This document shows, one piece after another, positions 11,146-24,308 of a stretch of 64,000 nt of DNA. The DNA is from Auanema rhodensis (taxonomy: Eukaryota > Nematoda > Chromadorea > Rhabditida > Rhabditidae): the NCBI GenBank assembly GCA_964057225.1, contig OZ059900.1, forward strand, positions 19,731,638-19,795,637, given 5' to 3'. A program made the position numbers and the translations under genes. The notes under the pieces are model-generated. The model saw only the letters and a program-made list of their open reading frames with translations, ran no database searches and was not told the DNA's origin. The first letter of the stretch is position 1. Every line of letters starts with the position of its first letter.

Positions 11146-13199
11146 TTAGCATATTCTGAGGGCACGCCCCTTATGGCTAATATTGATTAAATCGATTTTT
11201 GTTCATATGAGTCGTCAAATGCAACGAATTTCAGCGTGTTACATACACTAAAATGAACCATTTTACATGCTGAACACTAGAAAAATACAAAAACACAGTA
11301 TTTCCCATGAGAAATATTTTATTATGCTGGAAAACCAGTTTTTGGAAATTTCGCTCTAAACAAGGTTTTGACTTACGATTTCATGTGTTCAAACTCATGC
11401 AATGTCAATAAAACCTAGCTCAAAATTGTTTGTACAACGTCTAGTTCCACTTTCACGACAAAAAACAGGGGTTAGAAAATTAAGGAAATTAGTATATTCT
11501 GAGGGCACGCCCCTTATAGCTAATATTGATTAAATCGATTTTTGTTCATATGAGTCGTCAAATGCAACGAATTTCAGCGTGTTACATACTAAAATGAAGC
11601 ATTTTACATGCTGAACACTAGAAAAATACAAAAACACAGTATTTCCCATGAGAAATATTTTATTATGCTGGAAAACCAGTTTTTGGAAATTTCGCTGTAA
11701 ACAAGGTTTTGACTTACGATTTCATGTGTTCAAACTCATGCAATGTCAATGAAACCTAGCTCAAAATTGTTCGTACAACGTCTAGTTCCACTTTCACGAC
11801 AAAAAAACAGGGGTTAGAAAATTAAGGAAATTAGCATATTCTGAGGGCACGCCCCTTATGGCTAATATTGATTAAATCGATTTTTGTTCATATGAGTCGT
11901 CAAATGCAACGAATTTCAGCGTGTTACATACTAAAATGAAGCATTTTACATGCTGAACACTAGAAAAATACAAAAACACAGTATTTCCCATGAGAAATAT
12001 TTTATTATGCTGGAAAACCAGTTTTTGGAAATTTCGCTGTAAACAAGGTTTTGACTTACGATTTCATGTGTTCAAACTCATGCAATGTCAATGAAACCTA
12101 GCTCAAAATTGTTCGTACAACGTCTAGTTCCACTTTCACGACAAAAAAACAGGGGTTAGAAAATTAAGGAAATTAGCATATTCTGAGGGCACGCCCCTTA
12201 TGGCTAATATTGATTAAATCGATTTTTGTTCATATGAGTCGTCAAATGCAACGAATTTCAGCGTGTTACATACACTAAAATGAACCATTTTACATGCTGA
12301 ACACTAGAAAAATACAAAAACACAGTATTTCCCATGAGAAATATTTTATTATGCTGGAAAACCAGTTTTTGGAAATTTCGCTCTAAACAAGGTTTTGACT
12401 TACGATTTCATGTGTTCAAACTCATGCAATGTCAATAAAACCTAGCTCAAAATTGTTTGTACAACGTCTAGTTCCACTTTCACGACAAAAAACAGGGGTT
12501 AGAAAATTAAGGAAATTAGCATATTCTGAGGGCACGCCCCTTATAGCTAATATTGATTAAATCGATTTTTGTTCATATGAGTCGTCAAATGCAACGAATT
12601 TCAGCGTGTTACATACTAAAATGAAGCATTTTACATGCTGAACACTAGAAAAATACAAAAACACAGTATTTCCCATGAGAAATATTTTATTATGCTGGAA
12701 AACCAGTTTTTGGAAATTTCGCTGTAAACAAGGTTTTGACTTACGATTTCATGTGTTCAAACTCATGCAATGTCAATGAAACCTAGCTCAAAATTGTTCG
12801 TACAACGTCTAGTTCCACTTTCACGACAAAAAAACAGGGGTTAGAAAATTAAGGAAATTAGCATATTCTGAGGGCACGCCCCTTATGGCTAATATTGATT
12901 AAATCGATTTTTGTTCATATGAGTCGTCAAATGCAACGAATTTCAGCGTGTTACATACTAAAATGAAGCATTTTACATGCTGAACACTAGAAAAATACAA
13001 AAACACAGTATTTCCCATGAGAAATATTTTATTATGCTGGAAAACCAGTTTTTGGAAATTTCGCTGTAAACAAGGTTTTGACTTACGATTTCATGTGTTC
13101 AAACTCATGCAATGTCAATGAAACCTAGCTCAAAATTGTTCGTACAACGTCTAGTTCCACTTTCACGACAAAAAAACAGGGGTTAAAAAATTAAGGAAA
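11146..13199 (-). repeat. Three-unit higher-order repeat, two copies (1027 bp each)
   Basis: Copies are 11146-12172 and 12173-13199. Unit 1 has acatacACtaaaatgaacc plus the gctctaaac/caataaaacc/tttgtac haplotype, unit 2 has cttatagct, and unit 3 is near consensus. The first unit of a third copy may follow at 13200, which has the 2-bp insertion but not the haplotype. Confidence 0.8.
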
Positions 13200-14911
13200 T
13201 TAGCATATTCTGAGGGCACGCCCCTTATGGCTAATATTGATTAAATCGATTTTTGTTCATATGAGTCGTCAAATGCAACGAATTTCAGCGTGTTACATAC
13301 ACTAAAATGAACCATTTTACATGCTGAACACTAGAAAAATACAAAAACACAGTATTTCCCATGAGAAATATTTTATTATGCTGGAAAACCAGTTTTTGGA
13401 AATTTCGCTGTAAACAAGGTTTTGACTTACGATTTCATGTGTTCAAACTCATGCAATGTCAATGAAACCTAGCTCAAAATTGTTCGTACAACGTCTAGTT
13501 CCACTTTCACGACAAAAAAACAGGGGTTAGAAAATTAAGGGAATTAGCATATTCTGAGGGCACGCCCCTTATGGCTAATATTGATTAAATCGATTTTTGT
13601 TCATATGAGTCGTCAAATGCAACGAATTTCAGCGTGTTACATACTAAAATGAAGCATTTTACATGCTGAACACTAGAAAAATACAAAAACACAGTATTTC
13701 CCATGAGAAATATTTTATTATGCTGGAAAACCAGTTTTTGGAAATTTCGCTGTAAACAAGGTTTTGACTTACGATTTCATGTGTTCAAACTCATGCAATG
13801 TCAATGAAACCTAGCTCAAAATTGTTCGTACAACGTCTAGTTCCACTTTCACGACAAAAAAACAGGGGTTAGAAAATTAAGGAAATTAGCATATTCTGAG
13901 GGCACGCCCCTTATGGCTAATATTGATTAAATCGATTTTTGTTCATATGAGTCGTCAAATGCAACGAATTTCAGCGTGTTACATACTTAAATGAACCATT
14001 TTACATGCTGAACACTAGAAAAATACAAAAACACAGTATTTCCCATGAGAAATATTTTATTATGCTGGAAAACCAGTTTTTGGAAATTTCGCTGTAAACA
14101 AGGTTTTGACTTACGATTTCATGTGTTCAAACTCATGCAATGTCAATGAAACCTAGCTCAAAATTGTTTGTACAACGTCTAGTTCCACTTTCACGACAAA
14201 AAAACAGGGGTTAGAAAATTAAGGAAATTAGCATATTCTGAGGGCACGCCCCTTATGGCTAATATTGATTAAATCGATTTTTGTTCATATGAGTAGTCAA
14301 ATGCAACGAATTTCAGCGTGTTACATACTAAAATGAAGCATTTTACATGCTGAACACTAGAAAAATACAAAAACACAGTATTTCCCATGAGAAATATTTT
14401 ATTATGCTGGAAAACCAGTTTTAGGAAATTTCGCTGTAAACAAGGTTTTGACTTACGATTTCATGTGTTCAAACTCATGCAATGTCAATGAAACCTAGCT
14501 CAAAATTGTTCGTACAACGTCTAGTTCCACTTTCACGACAAAAAAACAGGGGTTAGAAAATTAAGGAAATTAGCATATTCTGAGGGCACGCCCCTTATGG
14601 CTAATATTGATTAAATCGATTTTTGTTCATATGAGTCGTCAAATGCAACGAATTTCAGCGTGTTACATACTAAAATGAAGCATTTTACATGCTGAACACT
14701 AGAAAAATACAAAAACACAGTATTTCCCATGAGAAATATTTTATTATGCTGGAAAACCAGTTTTTGGAAATTTCGCTGTAAACAAGGTTTTGACTTACGA
14801 TTTCATGTGTTCAAACTCATGCAATGTCAATGAAACCTAGCTCAAAATTGTTCGTACAACGTCTAGTTCCACTTTCACGACAAAAAAACAGGGGTTAAAA
14901 AATTAAGGAAA

Positions 14912-17900
14912 TTAGCATATTCTGAGGGCACGCCCCTTATGGCTAATATTGATTAAATCGATTTTTGTTCATATGAGTCGTCAAATGCAACGAATTTCAG
15001 CGTGTTACATACACTAAAATGAACCATTTTACATGCTGAACACTAGAAAAATACAAAAACACAGTATTTCCCATGAGAAATATTTTATTATGCTGGAAAA
15101 CCAGTTTTTGGAAATTTCGCTGTAAACAAGGTTTTGACTTACGATTTCATGTGTTAAAACTCATGCAATGTCAATGAAACCTAGCTCAAAATTGTTCGTA
15201 CAACGTCTAGTTCCACTTTCACGACAAAAAAACAGGGGTTAGAAAATTAAGGAAATTAGCATATTCTGAGGGCACGCCCCTTATGACTAATATTGATTAA
15301 ATCGATTTTTGTTCATATGAGTCGTCAAATGCAACGAATTTCAGCGTGTTACATACTAAAATGAAGCATTTTACATGCTGAACACTAGAAAAATACAAAA
15401 ACACAGTATTTCCCATGAGAAATATTTTATTATGCTGGAAAACCAGTTTTTGGAAATTTCGCTGTAAACAAGGTTTTGACTTACGATTTCATGTGTTAAA
15501 ACTCATGCAATGTCAATGAAACCTAGCTCAAAATTGTTCGTACAACGTCTAGTTCCACTTTCACGACAAAAAAACAGGGGTTAGAAAATTAAGGGAATTA
15601 GCATATTCTGAGGGCACGCCCCTTATGGCTAATATTGATTAAATCGATTTTTGTTCATATGAGTCGTCAAATGCAACGAATTTCAGCGTGTTACATACTA
15701 AAATGAAGCATTTTACATGCTGAACACTAGAAAAATACAAAAACACAGTATTTCCCATGAGAAATATTTTATTATGCTGGAAAACCAGTTTTTGGAAATT
15801 TCGCTGTAAACAAGGTTTTGACTTACGATTTCATGTGTTAAAACTCATGCAATGTCAATGAAACCTAGCTCAAAATTGTTTGTACAACGTCTATTTCCAC
15901 TTTCACGACAAAAAAACAGGGGTTAAAAAATTAAGGAAATTAGCATATTCTGAGGGCACGCCCCTTATGGCTAATATTGATTAAATCGATTTTTGTTCAT
16001 ATGAGTCGTCAAATGCAACGAATTTCAGCGTGTTACATACACTAAAATGAACCATTTTACATGCTGAACACTAGAAAAATACAAAAACACAGTATTTCCC
16101 ATGAGAAATATTTTATTATGCTGGAAAACCAGTTTTTGGAAATTTCGCTGTAAACAAGGTTTTGACTTACGATTTCATGTGTTAAAACTCATGCAATGTC
16201 AATGAAACCTAGCTCAAAATTGTTCGTACAACGTCTAGTTCCACTTTCACGACAAAAAAACAGGGGTTAGAAAATTAAGGAAATTAGCATATTCTGAGGG
16301 CACGCCCCTTATGACTAATATTGATTAAATCGATTTTTGTTCATATGAGTCGTCAAATGCAACGAATTTCAGCGTGTTACATACTAAAATGAAGCATTTT
16401 ACATGCTGAACACTAGAAAAATACAAAAACACAGTATTTCCCATGAGAAATATTTTATTATGCTGGAAAACCAGTTTTTGGAAATTTCGCTGTAAACAAG
16501 GTTTTGACTTACGATTTCATGTGTTCAAACTCATGCAATGTCAATGAAACCTAGCTCAAAATTGTTCGTACAACGTCTAGTTCCACTTTCACGACAAAAA
16601 AACAGGGGTTAGAAAATTAAGGGAATTAGCATATTCTGAGGGCACGCCCCTTATGGCTAATATTGATTAAATCGATTTTTGTTCATATGAGTCGTCAAAT
16701 GCAACGAATTTCAGCGTGTTACATACTAAAATGAAGCATTTTACATGCTGAACACTAGAAAAATACAAAAACACAGTATTTCCCATGAGAAATATTTTAT
16801 TATGCTGGAAAACCAGTTTTTGGAAATTTCGCTGTAAACAAGGTTTTGACTTACGATTTCATGTGTTCAAACTCATGCAATGTCAATGAAACCTAGCTCA
16901 AAATTGTTCGTACAACGTCTAGTTCCACTTTCACGACAAAAAAACAGGGGTTAGAAAATTAAGGAAATTAGCATATTCTGAGGGCACGCCCCTTATGGCT
17001 AATATTGATTAAATCGATTTTTGTTCATATGAGTCGTCAAATGCAACGAATTTCAGCGTGTTACATACTTAAATGAACCATTTTACATGCTGAACACTAG
17101 AAAAATACAAAAACACAGTATTTCCCATGAGAAATATTTTATTATGCTGGAAAACCAGTTTTTGGAAATTTCGCTGTAAACAAGGTTTTGACTTACGATT
17201 TCATGTGTTCAAACTCATGCAATGTCAATGAAACCTAGCTCAAAATTGTTTGTACAACGTCTAGTTCCACTTTCACGACAAAAAAACAGGGGTTAGAAAA
17301 TTAAGGAAATTAGCATATTCTGAGGGCACGCCCCTTATGACTAATATTGATTAAATCGATTTTTGTTCATATGAGTCGTCAAATGCAACGAATTTCAGCG
17401 TGTTACATACTAAAATGAAGCATTTTACATGCTGAACACTAGAAAAATACAAAAACACAGTATTTCCCATGAGAAATATTTTATTATGCTGGAAAACCAG
17501 TTTTTGGAAATTTCGCTGTAAACAAGGTTTTGACTTACGATTTCATGTGTTCAAACTCATGCAATGTCAATGAAACCTAGCTCAAAATTGTTCGTACAAC
17601 GTCTAGTTCCACTTTCACGACAAAAAAACAGGGGTTAGAAAATTAAGGGAATTAGCATATTCTGAGGGCACGCCCCTTATGGCTAATATTGATTAAATCG
17701 ATTTTTGTTCATATGAGTCGTCAAATGCAACGAATTTCAGCGTGTTACATACTAAAATGACGCATTTTACATGCTGAACACTAGAAAAATACAAAAACAC
17801 AGTATTTCCCATGAGAAATATTTTATTATGCTGGAAAACCAGTTTTTGGAAATTTCGCTGTAAACAAGGTTTTGACTTACGATTTCATGTGTTCAAACTC

Positions 17901-17993
17901 ATGCAATGTCAATGAAACCTAGCTCAAAATTGTTCGTACAACGTCTAGTTCCACTTTCACGACAAAAAAACAGGGGTTAGAAAATTAAGGAAA
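14912..17993 (-). repeat. Three-unit higher-order repeat, three copies
   Basis: Copies are 14912-15939 (1028 bp), 15940-16967 (1028 bp) and 16968-17993 (1026 bp). Unit 2 of each begins cttatgact and unit 3 is preceded by aagggaatt. Unit 1 has the 2-bp insertion in the first two copies and acatacttaaatgaacc in the third. Units from 14912 to 15940 also share gtgttaaaac in place of gtgttcaaac, a change that crosses the copy boundary. Confidence 0.8.
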
Positions 17994-20900
17994 TTAGCAT
18001 ATTCTGAGGGCACGCCCCTTATGGCTAATATTGATTAAATCGATTTTTGTTCATATGAGTCGTCAAATGCAACGAATTTCAGCGTGTTACATACTTAAAT
18101 GAACCATTTTACATGCTGAACACTAGAAAAATACAAAAACACAGTATTTCCCATGAGAAATATTTTATTATGCTGGAAAACCAGTTTTTGGAAATTTCGC
18201 TGTAAACAAGGTTTTGACTTACGATTTCATGTGTTCAAACTCATGCAATGTCAATGAAACCTAGCTCAAAATTGTTTGTACAACGTCTAGTTCCACTTTC
18301 ACGACAAAAAAACAGGGGTTAGAAAATTAAGGAAATTAGCATATTCTGAGGGCACGCCCCTTATGACTAATATTGATTAAATCGATTTTTGTTCATATGA
18401 GTCGTCAAATGCAACGAATTTCAGCGTGTTACATACTTAAATGAAGCATTTTACATGCTGAACACTAGAAAAATACAAAAACACAGTATTTCCCATGAGA
18501 AATATTTTATTATGCTGGAAAACCAGTTTTTGGAAATTTCGCTGTAAACAAGGTTTTGACTTACGATTTCATGTGTTCAAACTCATGCAATGTCAATAAA
18601 ACCTAGCTCAAAATTTTTTGTACAACGTCTAGTTCCACTTTCACGACAAAAAACAGGGGTTAGAAAATTAAGGAAATTAGCATATTCTGAGGGCACGCCC
18701 CTTATAGCTAATATTGATTAAATCGATTTTTGTTCATATGAGTCGTCAAATGCAACGAATTTCAGCGTGTTACATACTAAAATGAAGCATTTTACATGCT
18801 GAACACTAGAAAAATACAAAAACACAGTATTTCCCATGAGAAATATTTTATTATGCTGGAAAACCAGTTTTTGGAAATTTCGCTGTAAACAAGGTTTTGA
18901 CTTACGATTTCATGTGTTCAAACTCATGCAATGTCAATGAAACCTAGCTCAAAATTGTTCGTACAACGTCTAGTTCCACTTTCACGACAAAAAAACAGGG
19001 GTTAGAAAATTAAGGAAATTAGCATATTCTGAGGGCACGCCCCTTATGGCTAATATTGATTAAATCGATTTTTGTTCATATGAGTCGTCAAATGCAACGA
19101 ATTTCAGCGTGTTACATACTAAAATGAAGCATTTTACATGCTGAACACTAGAAAAATACAAAAACACAGTATTTCCCATGAGAAATATTTTATTATGCTG
19201 GAAAACCAGTTTTTGGAAATTTCGCTGTAAACAAGGTTTTGACTTACGATTTCATGTGTTCAAACTCATGCAATGTCAATGAAACCTAGCTCAAAATTGT
19301 TCGTACAACGTCTAGTTCCACTTTCACGACAAAAAAACAGGGGTTAAAAAATTAAGGAAATTAGCATATTCTGAGGGCACGCCCCTTATGGCTAATATTG
19401 ATTAAATCGATTTTTGTTCATATGAGTCGTCAAATGCAACGAATTTCAGCGTGTTACATACTAAAATGAAGCATTTTACATGCTGAACACTAGAAAAATA
19501 CAAAAACACAGTTTTTCCCATGAGAAATATTTTATTATGCTGGAAAACCAGTTTTTGGAAATTTCGCTGTAAACAAGGTTTTGACTTACGATTTCATGTG
19601 TTCAAACTCATGCAATGTCAATGAAACCTAGCTCAAAATTGTTCGTACAACGTCTAGTTCCACTTTCACGACAAAAAAACAGGGGTTAGAAAATTAAGGA
19701 AATTAGCATATTCTGAGGGCACGCCCCTTATGACTAATATTGATTAAATCGATTTTTGTTCATATGAGTCGTCAAATGCAACGAATTTCAGCGTGTTACA
19801 TACTAAAATGAAGCATTTTACATGCTGAACACTAGAAAAATACAAAAACACAGTATTTCCCATGAGAAATATTTTATTATGCTGGAAAACCAGTTTTTGG
19901 AAATTTCGCTGTAAACAAGGTTTTGACTTACGATTTCATGTGTTCAAACTCATGCAATGTCAATGAAACCTAGCTCAAAATTGTTCGTACAACGTCTAGT
20001 TCCACTTTCACGACAAAAAAACAGGGGTTAGAAAATTAAGGGAATTAGCATATTCTGAGGGCACGCCCCTTATGGCTAATATTGATTAAATCGATTTTTG
20101 TTCATATGAGTCGTCAAATGCAACGAATTTCAGCGTGTTACATACTAAAATGACGCATTTTACATGCTGAACACTAGAAAAATACAAAAACACAGTATTT
20201 CCCATGAGAAATATTTTATTATGCTGGAAAACCAGTTTTTGGAAATTTCGCTGTAAACAAGGTTTTGACTTACGATTTCATGTGTTCAAACTCATGCAAT
20301 GTCAATGAAACCTAGCTCAAAATTGTTCGTACAACGTCTAGTTCCACTTTCACGACAAAAAAACAGGGGTTAGAAAATTAAGGAAATTAGCATATTCTGA
20401 GGGCACGCCCCTTATGGCTAATATTGATTAAATCGATTTTTGTTCATATGAGTCGTCAAATGCAACGAATTTCAGCGTGTTACATACTTAAATGAACCAT
20501 TTTACATGCTGAACACTAGAAAAATACAAAAACACAGTATTTCCCATGAGAAATATTTTATTATGCTGGAAAACCAGTTTTTGGAAATTTCGCTGTAAAC
20601 AAGGTTTTGACTTACGATTTCATGTGTTCAAACTCATGCAATGTCAATGAAACCTAGCTCAAAATTGTTTGTACAACGTCTAGTTCCACTTTCACGACAA
20701 AAAAACAGGGGTTAGAAAATTAAGGAAATTAGCATATTCTGAGGGCACGCCCCTTATGACTAATATTGATTAAATCGATTTTTGTTCATATGAGTCGTCA
20801 AATGCAACGAATTTCAGCGTGTTACATACTTAAATGAAGCATTTTACATGCTGAACACTAGAAAAATACAAAAACACAGTATTTCCCATGAGAAATATTT

Positions 20901-21957
20901 TATTATGCTGGAAAACCAGTTTTTGGAAATTTCGCTGTAAACAAGGTTTTGACTTACGATTTCATGTGTTCAAACTCATGCAATGTCAATAAAACCTAGC
21001 TCAAAATTTTTTGTACAACGTCTAGTTCCACTTTCACGACAAAAAACAGGGGTTAGAAAATTAAGGAAATTAGCATATTCTGAGGGCACGCCCCTTATAG
21101 CTAATATTGATTAAATCGATTTTTGTTCATATGAGTCGTCAAATGCAACGAATTTCAGCGTGTTACATACTAAAATGAAGCATTTTACATGCTGAACACT
21201 AGAAAAATACAAAAACACAGTATTTCCCATGAGAAATATTTTATTATGCTGGAAAACCAGTTTTTGGAAATTTCGCTGTAAACAAGGTTTTGACTTACGA
21301 TTTCATGTGTTCAAACTCATGCAATGTCAATGAAACCTAGCTCAAAATTGTTCGTACAACGTCTAGTTCCACTTTCACGACAAAAAAACAGGGGTTAGAA
21401 AATTAAGGAAATTAGCATATTCTGAGGGCACGCCCCTTATGGCTAATATTGATTAAATCGATTTTTGTTCATATGAGTCGTCAAATGCAACGAATTTCAG
21501 CGTGTTACATACTAAAATGAAGCATTTTACATGCTGAACACTAGAAAAATACAAAAACACAGTATTTCCCATGAGAAATATTTTATTATGCTGGAAAACC
21601 AGTTTTTGGAAATTTCGCTGTAAACAAGGTTTTGACTTACGATTTCATGTGTTCAAACTCATGCAATGTCAATGAAACCTAGCTCAAAATTGTTCGTACA
21701 ACGTCTAGTTCCACTTTCACGACAAAAAAACAGGGGTTAAAAAATTAAGGAAATTAGCATATTCTGAGGGCACGCCCCTTATGGCTAATATTGATTAAAT
21801 CGATTTTTGTTCATATGAGTCGTCAAATGCAACGAATTTCAGCGTGTTACATGTGTTCAAACTCATGCAATGTCAATGAAACCTAGCTCAAAATTGTTCC
21901 TACAACGTCTAGTTCCACTTTCACGACAAAAAAACAGGGGTTAGAAAATTTAGGAAA
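17310..21957 (-). repeat. Seven-unit higher-order repeat, two copies (2393 bp offset)
   Basis: Copies are 17310-19702 (2393 bp) and 19703-21957 (2255 bp, shortened by a 138-bp deletion in its last unit). In both, the order is cttatgact; preceding aaggg with aaaatgacgcatt; acttaaatgaacc with tttgtac; cttatgact with acttaaatgaagc and aattttttg; cttatagct; consensus; consensus preceded by ttaaaaaatt. Rare variants recur at exactly 2393 bp, such as atgacgc (near 17759 and 20152). The first three units continue the three-unit repeat upstream, so the seven-unit repeat formed from it. Confidence 0.85.
21754..21957 (-). repeat. Satellite unit with a 138-bp internal deletion
   Basis: The unit is 204 bp. 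Sequence runs agcgtgttacat and continues directly into gtgttcaaactc, skipping 138 bp. The joint at 21850-21852 shows 3 bp of microhomology (cat) between the two lost edges, as in end joining or replication slippage. It lies about 600 bp before the B/C junction. Confidence 0.93.
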
Positions 21958-22298
21958 TTAGCATATTCTGAGGGCACGCCCCTTATGGCTAATATTGATT
22001 AAATCGATTTTTGTTCATATGAGTCGTCAAATGCAACGAATTTCAGCGTGTTACATACTAAAATGAAGTATTTTACATGCTGAACACTAGAAAAATACAA
22101 AAACACAGTATTTCCCATGAGAAATATTTTATTATGCTGGAAAACCAGTTTTTGGAAATTTCGCTGTAAACAAGGTTTTGACTTACGATTTCATGTGTTC
22201 AAACTCATGCAATGTCAATGAAACCTAGCTCAAAATTGTTCCTACAACGTCTAGTTCCACTTTCACGACAAAAAACAGGGGTTAGAAAATTAAGGAAA

Positions 22299-22529
22299 TT
22301 AGCATATTCTGAGGGCACGCCCCTTATGGCTAATATTGATTAAATCGATTTTTGTTCATATGAGTCTTCAAATGCAACGAATTTCAGCGTGTTACATACT
22401 AAAATGAAGCATTTTACATGCTGAACACTAGAAAAATACAAAAACACAGTATTTCCCATGAGAAATATTTTATTATGCTGGAAAACCAGTTTTTGGAATT
22501 TTCGCTGTAAACAAGGTTTTGACTTACGA
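22299..22529 (-). repeat. Truncated satellite unit at the end of block B
   Basis: The first 231 bp of an inverted unit, ending at gacttacga. It has private changes (gagtcttcaa, ggaattttcg). The two preceding units carry gttcctac, the reverse of the gtaggaac form that dominates block C. Confidence 0.92.
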
Positions 22530-22560
22530 AAAGACGTTGTACGAACAATTTTGTTTTATT
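22530..22560. other. Scrambled orientation-switch junction B/C
   Basis: Between the last inverted unit and the first clean + strand sequence lie 31 bp of rearranged satellite. Positions 22532-22553 match the + strand unit (agacgttgtacgaacaattttg). Then ttttatt at 22554-22560 could be the ggttttattgac variant after loss of agctagg, or part of the inverted ttttattatgc segment. From 22561, atattagccataagg is the distal end of a + unit. Several short template changes are implied. Confidence 0.85.
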
Positions 22561-24308
22561 ATATTAGCCATAAGGGGCGTGCCCTCAGAATATGCTAATT
22601 TCCTTAATTTTCTAACCCCTGTTTTTTTGTCGTGAAAGTGGAATTAGACGTTGTAGGAACAATTTTGAGCTAGGTTTCATTGACATTGCATGAGTTTGAA
22701 CGCATGAAATCGTAAGTCAAAACCTTGTTTACAGCGAAATTTCCAAAAACTGGTTTTCCAGCATAATAAAATATTTCTCATGGGAAATACTGTGTTTTTG
22801 TATTTTTATAGTGTTCAGCATGTAAAATGCTTCATTTTAGTATGTAACACGCTGAAATTCGTTGCATTTGACGACTCATATGAACAAAAATCGATTTAAT
22901 CAATATTAGCCATAAGGGGCGTGCCCTCAGAATATGCTAATTTCCTTAATTTTCTAACCCCGGTTTTTTTGTCGTGAAAGTGGAATTAGACGTTGTAGGA
23001 ACAATTTTGAGCTAGGTTTCATTGACATTGCATGAGTTTGAACACATGAAATCGTAAGTCAAAACCTTGTTTACAGCGAAATTTCCAAAAACTGGTTTTC
23101 CAGCATAATAAAATATTTCTCATGGGAAATACTGTGTTTTTGTATTTTTCTAGTGTTCAGCATGTAAAATGCTTCATTTTAGTATGTAACACGCTGAAAT
23201 TCGTTGCATTTGACGACTCATATGAACAAAAATCGATTTAATCAATATTAGCCATAAGGGGCGTGCCCTCAGAATATGCTAATTTCCTTAATTTTCTAAC
23301 CCCTGTTTTTTTGTCGTGAAAGTGGAACTAGACGTTGTACAAACAATTTTGAGCTAGGTTTCATTGACATTGCATGAGTTTGAACACATGAAATCGTAAG
23401 TCAAAACCTTGTTTACAGCGAAATTTCCAAAAACTGGTTTTCCAGCATAATAAAATATTTCTCATGAGAAATACTGTGTTTTTGTATTTTTCTAGTGTTC
23501 AGCATGTAAAATGCTTCATTTTAGTATGTAACACGCTGAAATTCGTTGCATTTGACGACTCATATGAACAAAAATCGATTTAATCAATATTAGCCATAAG
23601 GGGCGTGCCCTCAGAATATGCTAATTTCCTTAATTTTCTAACCCCTGTTTTTTTGTCGTGAAAGTGGAACTAGACGTTGTAGGAACAATTTTGAGCTAGG
23701 TTTCATTGACATTGCATGAGTTTGAACACATGAAATCGTAAGTCAAAACCTTGTTTACAGCGAAATTTCCAAAAACTGGTTTTCCAGCATAATAAAATAT
23801 TTCTCATGGGAAATACTGTGTTTTTGTATTTTTCTAGTGTTCAGCATGTGAAATGCTTCATTTTAGTATGTAACACGCTGAAATTCGTTGCATTTGACGA
23901 CTCATATGAACAAAAATCGATTTAATCAATATTAGCCATAAGGGGCGTGCCCTCAGAATATGCTAATTTCCTTAATTTTCTAACCCCGGTTTTTTTGTCG
24001 TGAAAGTGGATTTAGACGTTGTAGGAACAATTTTGAGCTAGGTTTCATTGACATTGCATGAGTTTGAACACATGAAATCGTAAGTCAAAACCTTGTTTAC
24101 AGCGAAATTTCCAAAAACTGGTTTTCCAGCATAATAAAATATTTCTCATGGGAAATACTGTGTTTTTGTATTTTTCTAGTGTTCAGCATGTAAAATGCTT
24201 CATTTTAGTATGTAACACGCTGATATTCGTTGCATTTGACTACTCATATGAACAAAAATCGATTTAATCAATATTAGCCATAAGGGGCGTGCCCTCAGAA
24301 TATGCTAA

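Larger units (their letters stand above)
5673..22529 (-). repeat. Satellite block B, about 342-bp units, - orientation
   Basis: Fifty units, reverse-complemented relative to blocks A and C. Taking ttagcatattc as the start: 5674, 6016, 6357, 6698, 7040, 7382, 7725, 8067, 8408, 8750, 9094, 9436, 9778, 10120, 10462, 10804, 11146, 11489, 11831, 12173, 12516, 12858, 13200, 13544, 13886, 14228, 14570, 14912, 15256, 15598, 15940, 16284, 16626, 16968, 17310, 17652, 17994, 18336, 18677, 19019, 19361, 19703, 20045, 20387, 20729, 21070, 21412, 21754, 21958, 22299. Recurrent variants are a 2-bp insertion (acatacACtaaaatgaacc) at 7382, 8750, 11146, 12173, 13200, 14912 and 15940, and a linked haplotype (gctctaaac, caataaaacc, tttgtac or a close form, 6-base A-run) at 6016, 6357, 8067, 11146 and 12173. 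No gene is visible. Confidence 0.98.

Noticed and set aside
5473-22600. Inverted block B as a transposable element with inverted ends
   Set aside because: Both edges are ordinary satellite sequence in different phases. There are no terminal inverted repeats, target-site duplications or transposase-like frames.
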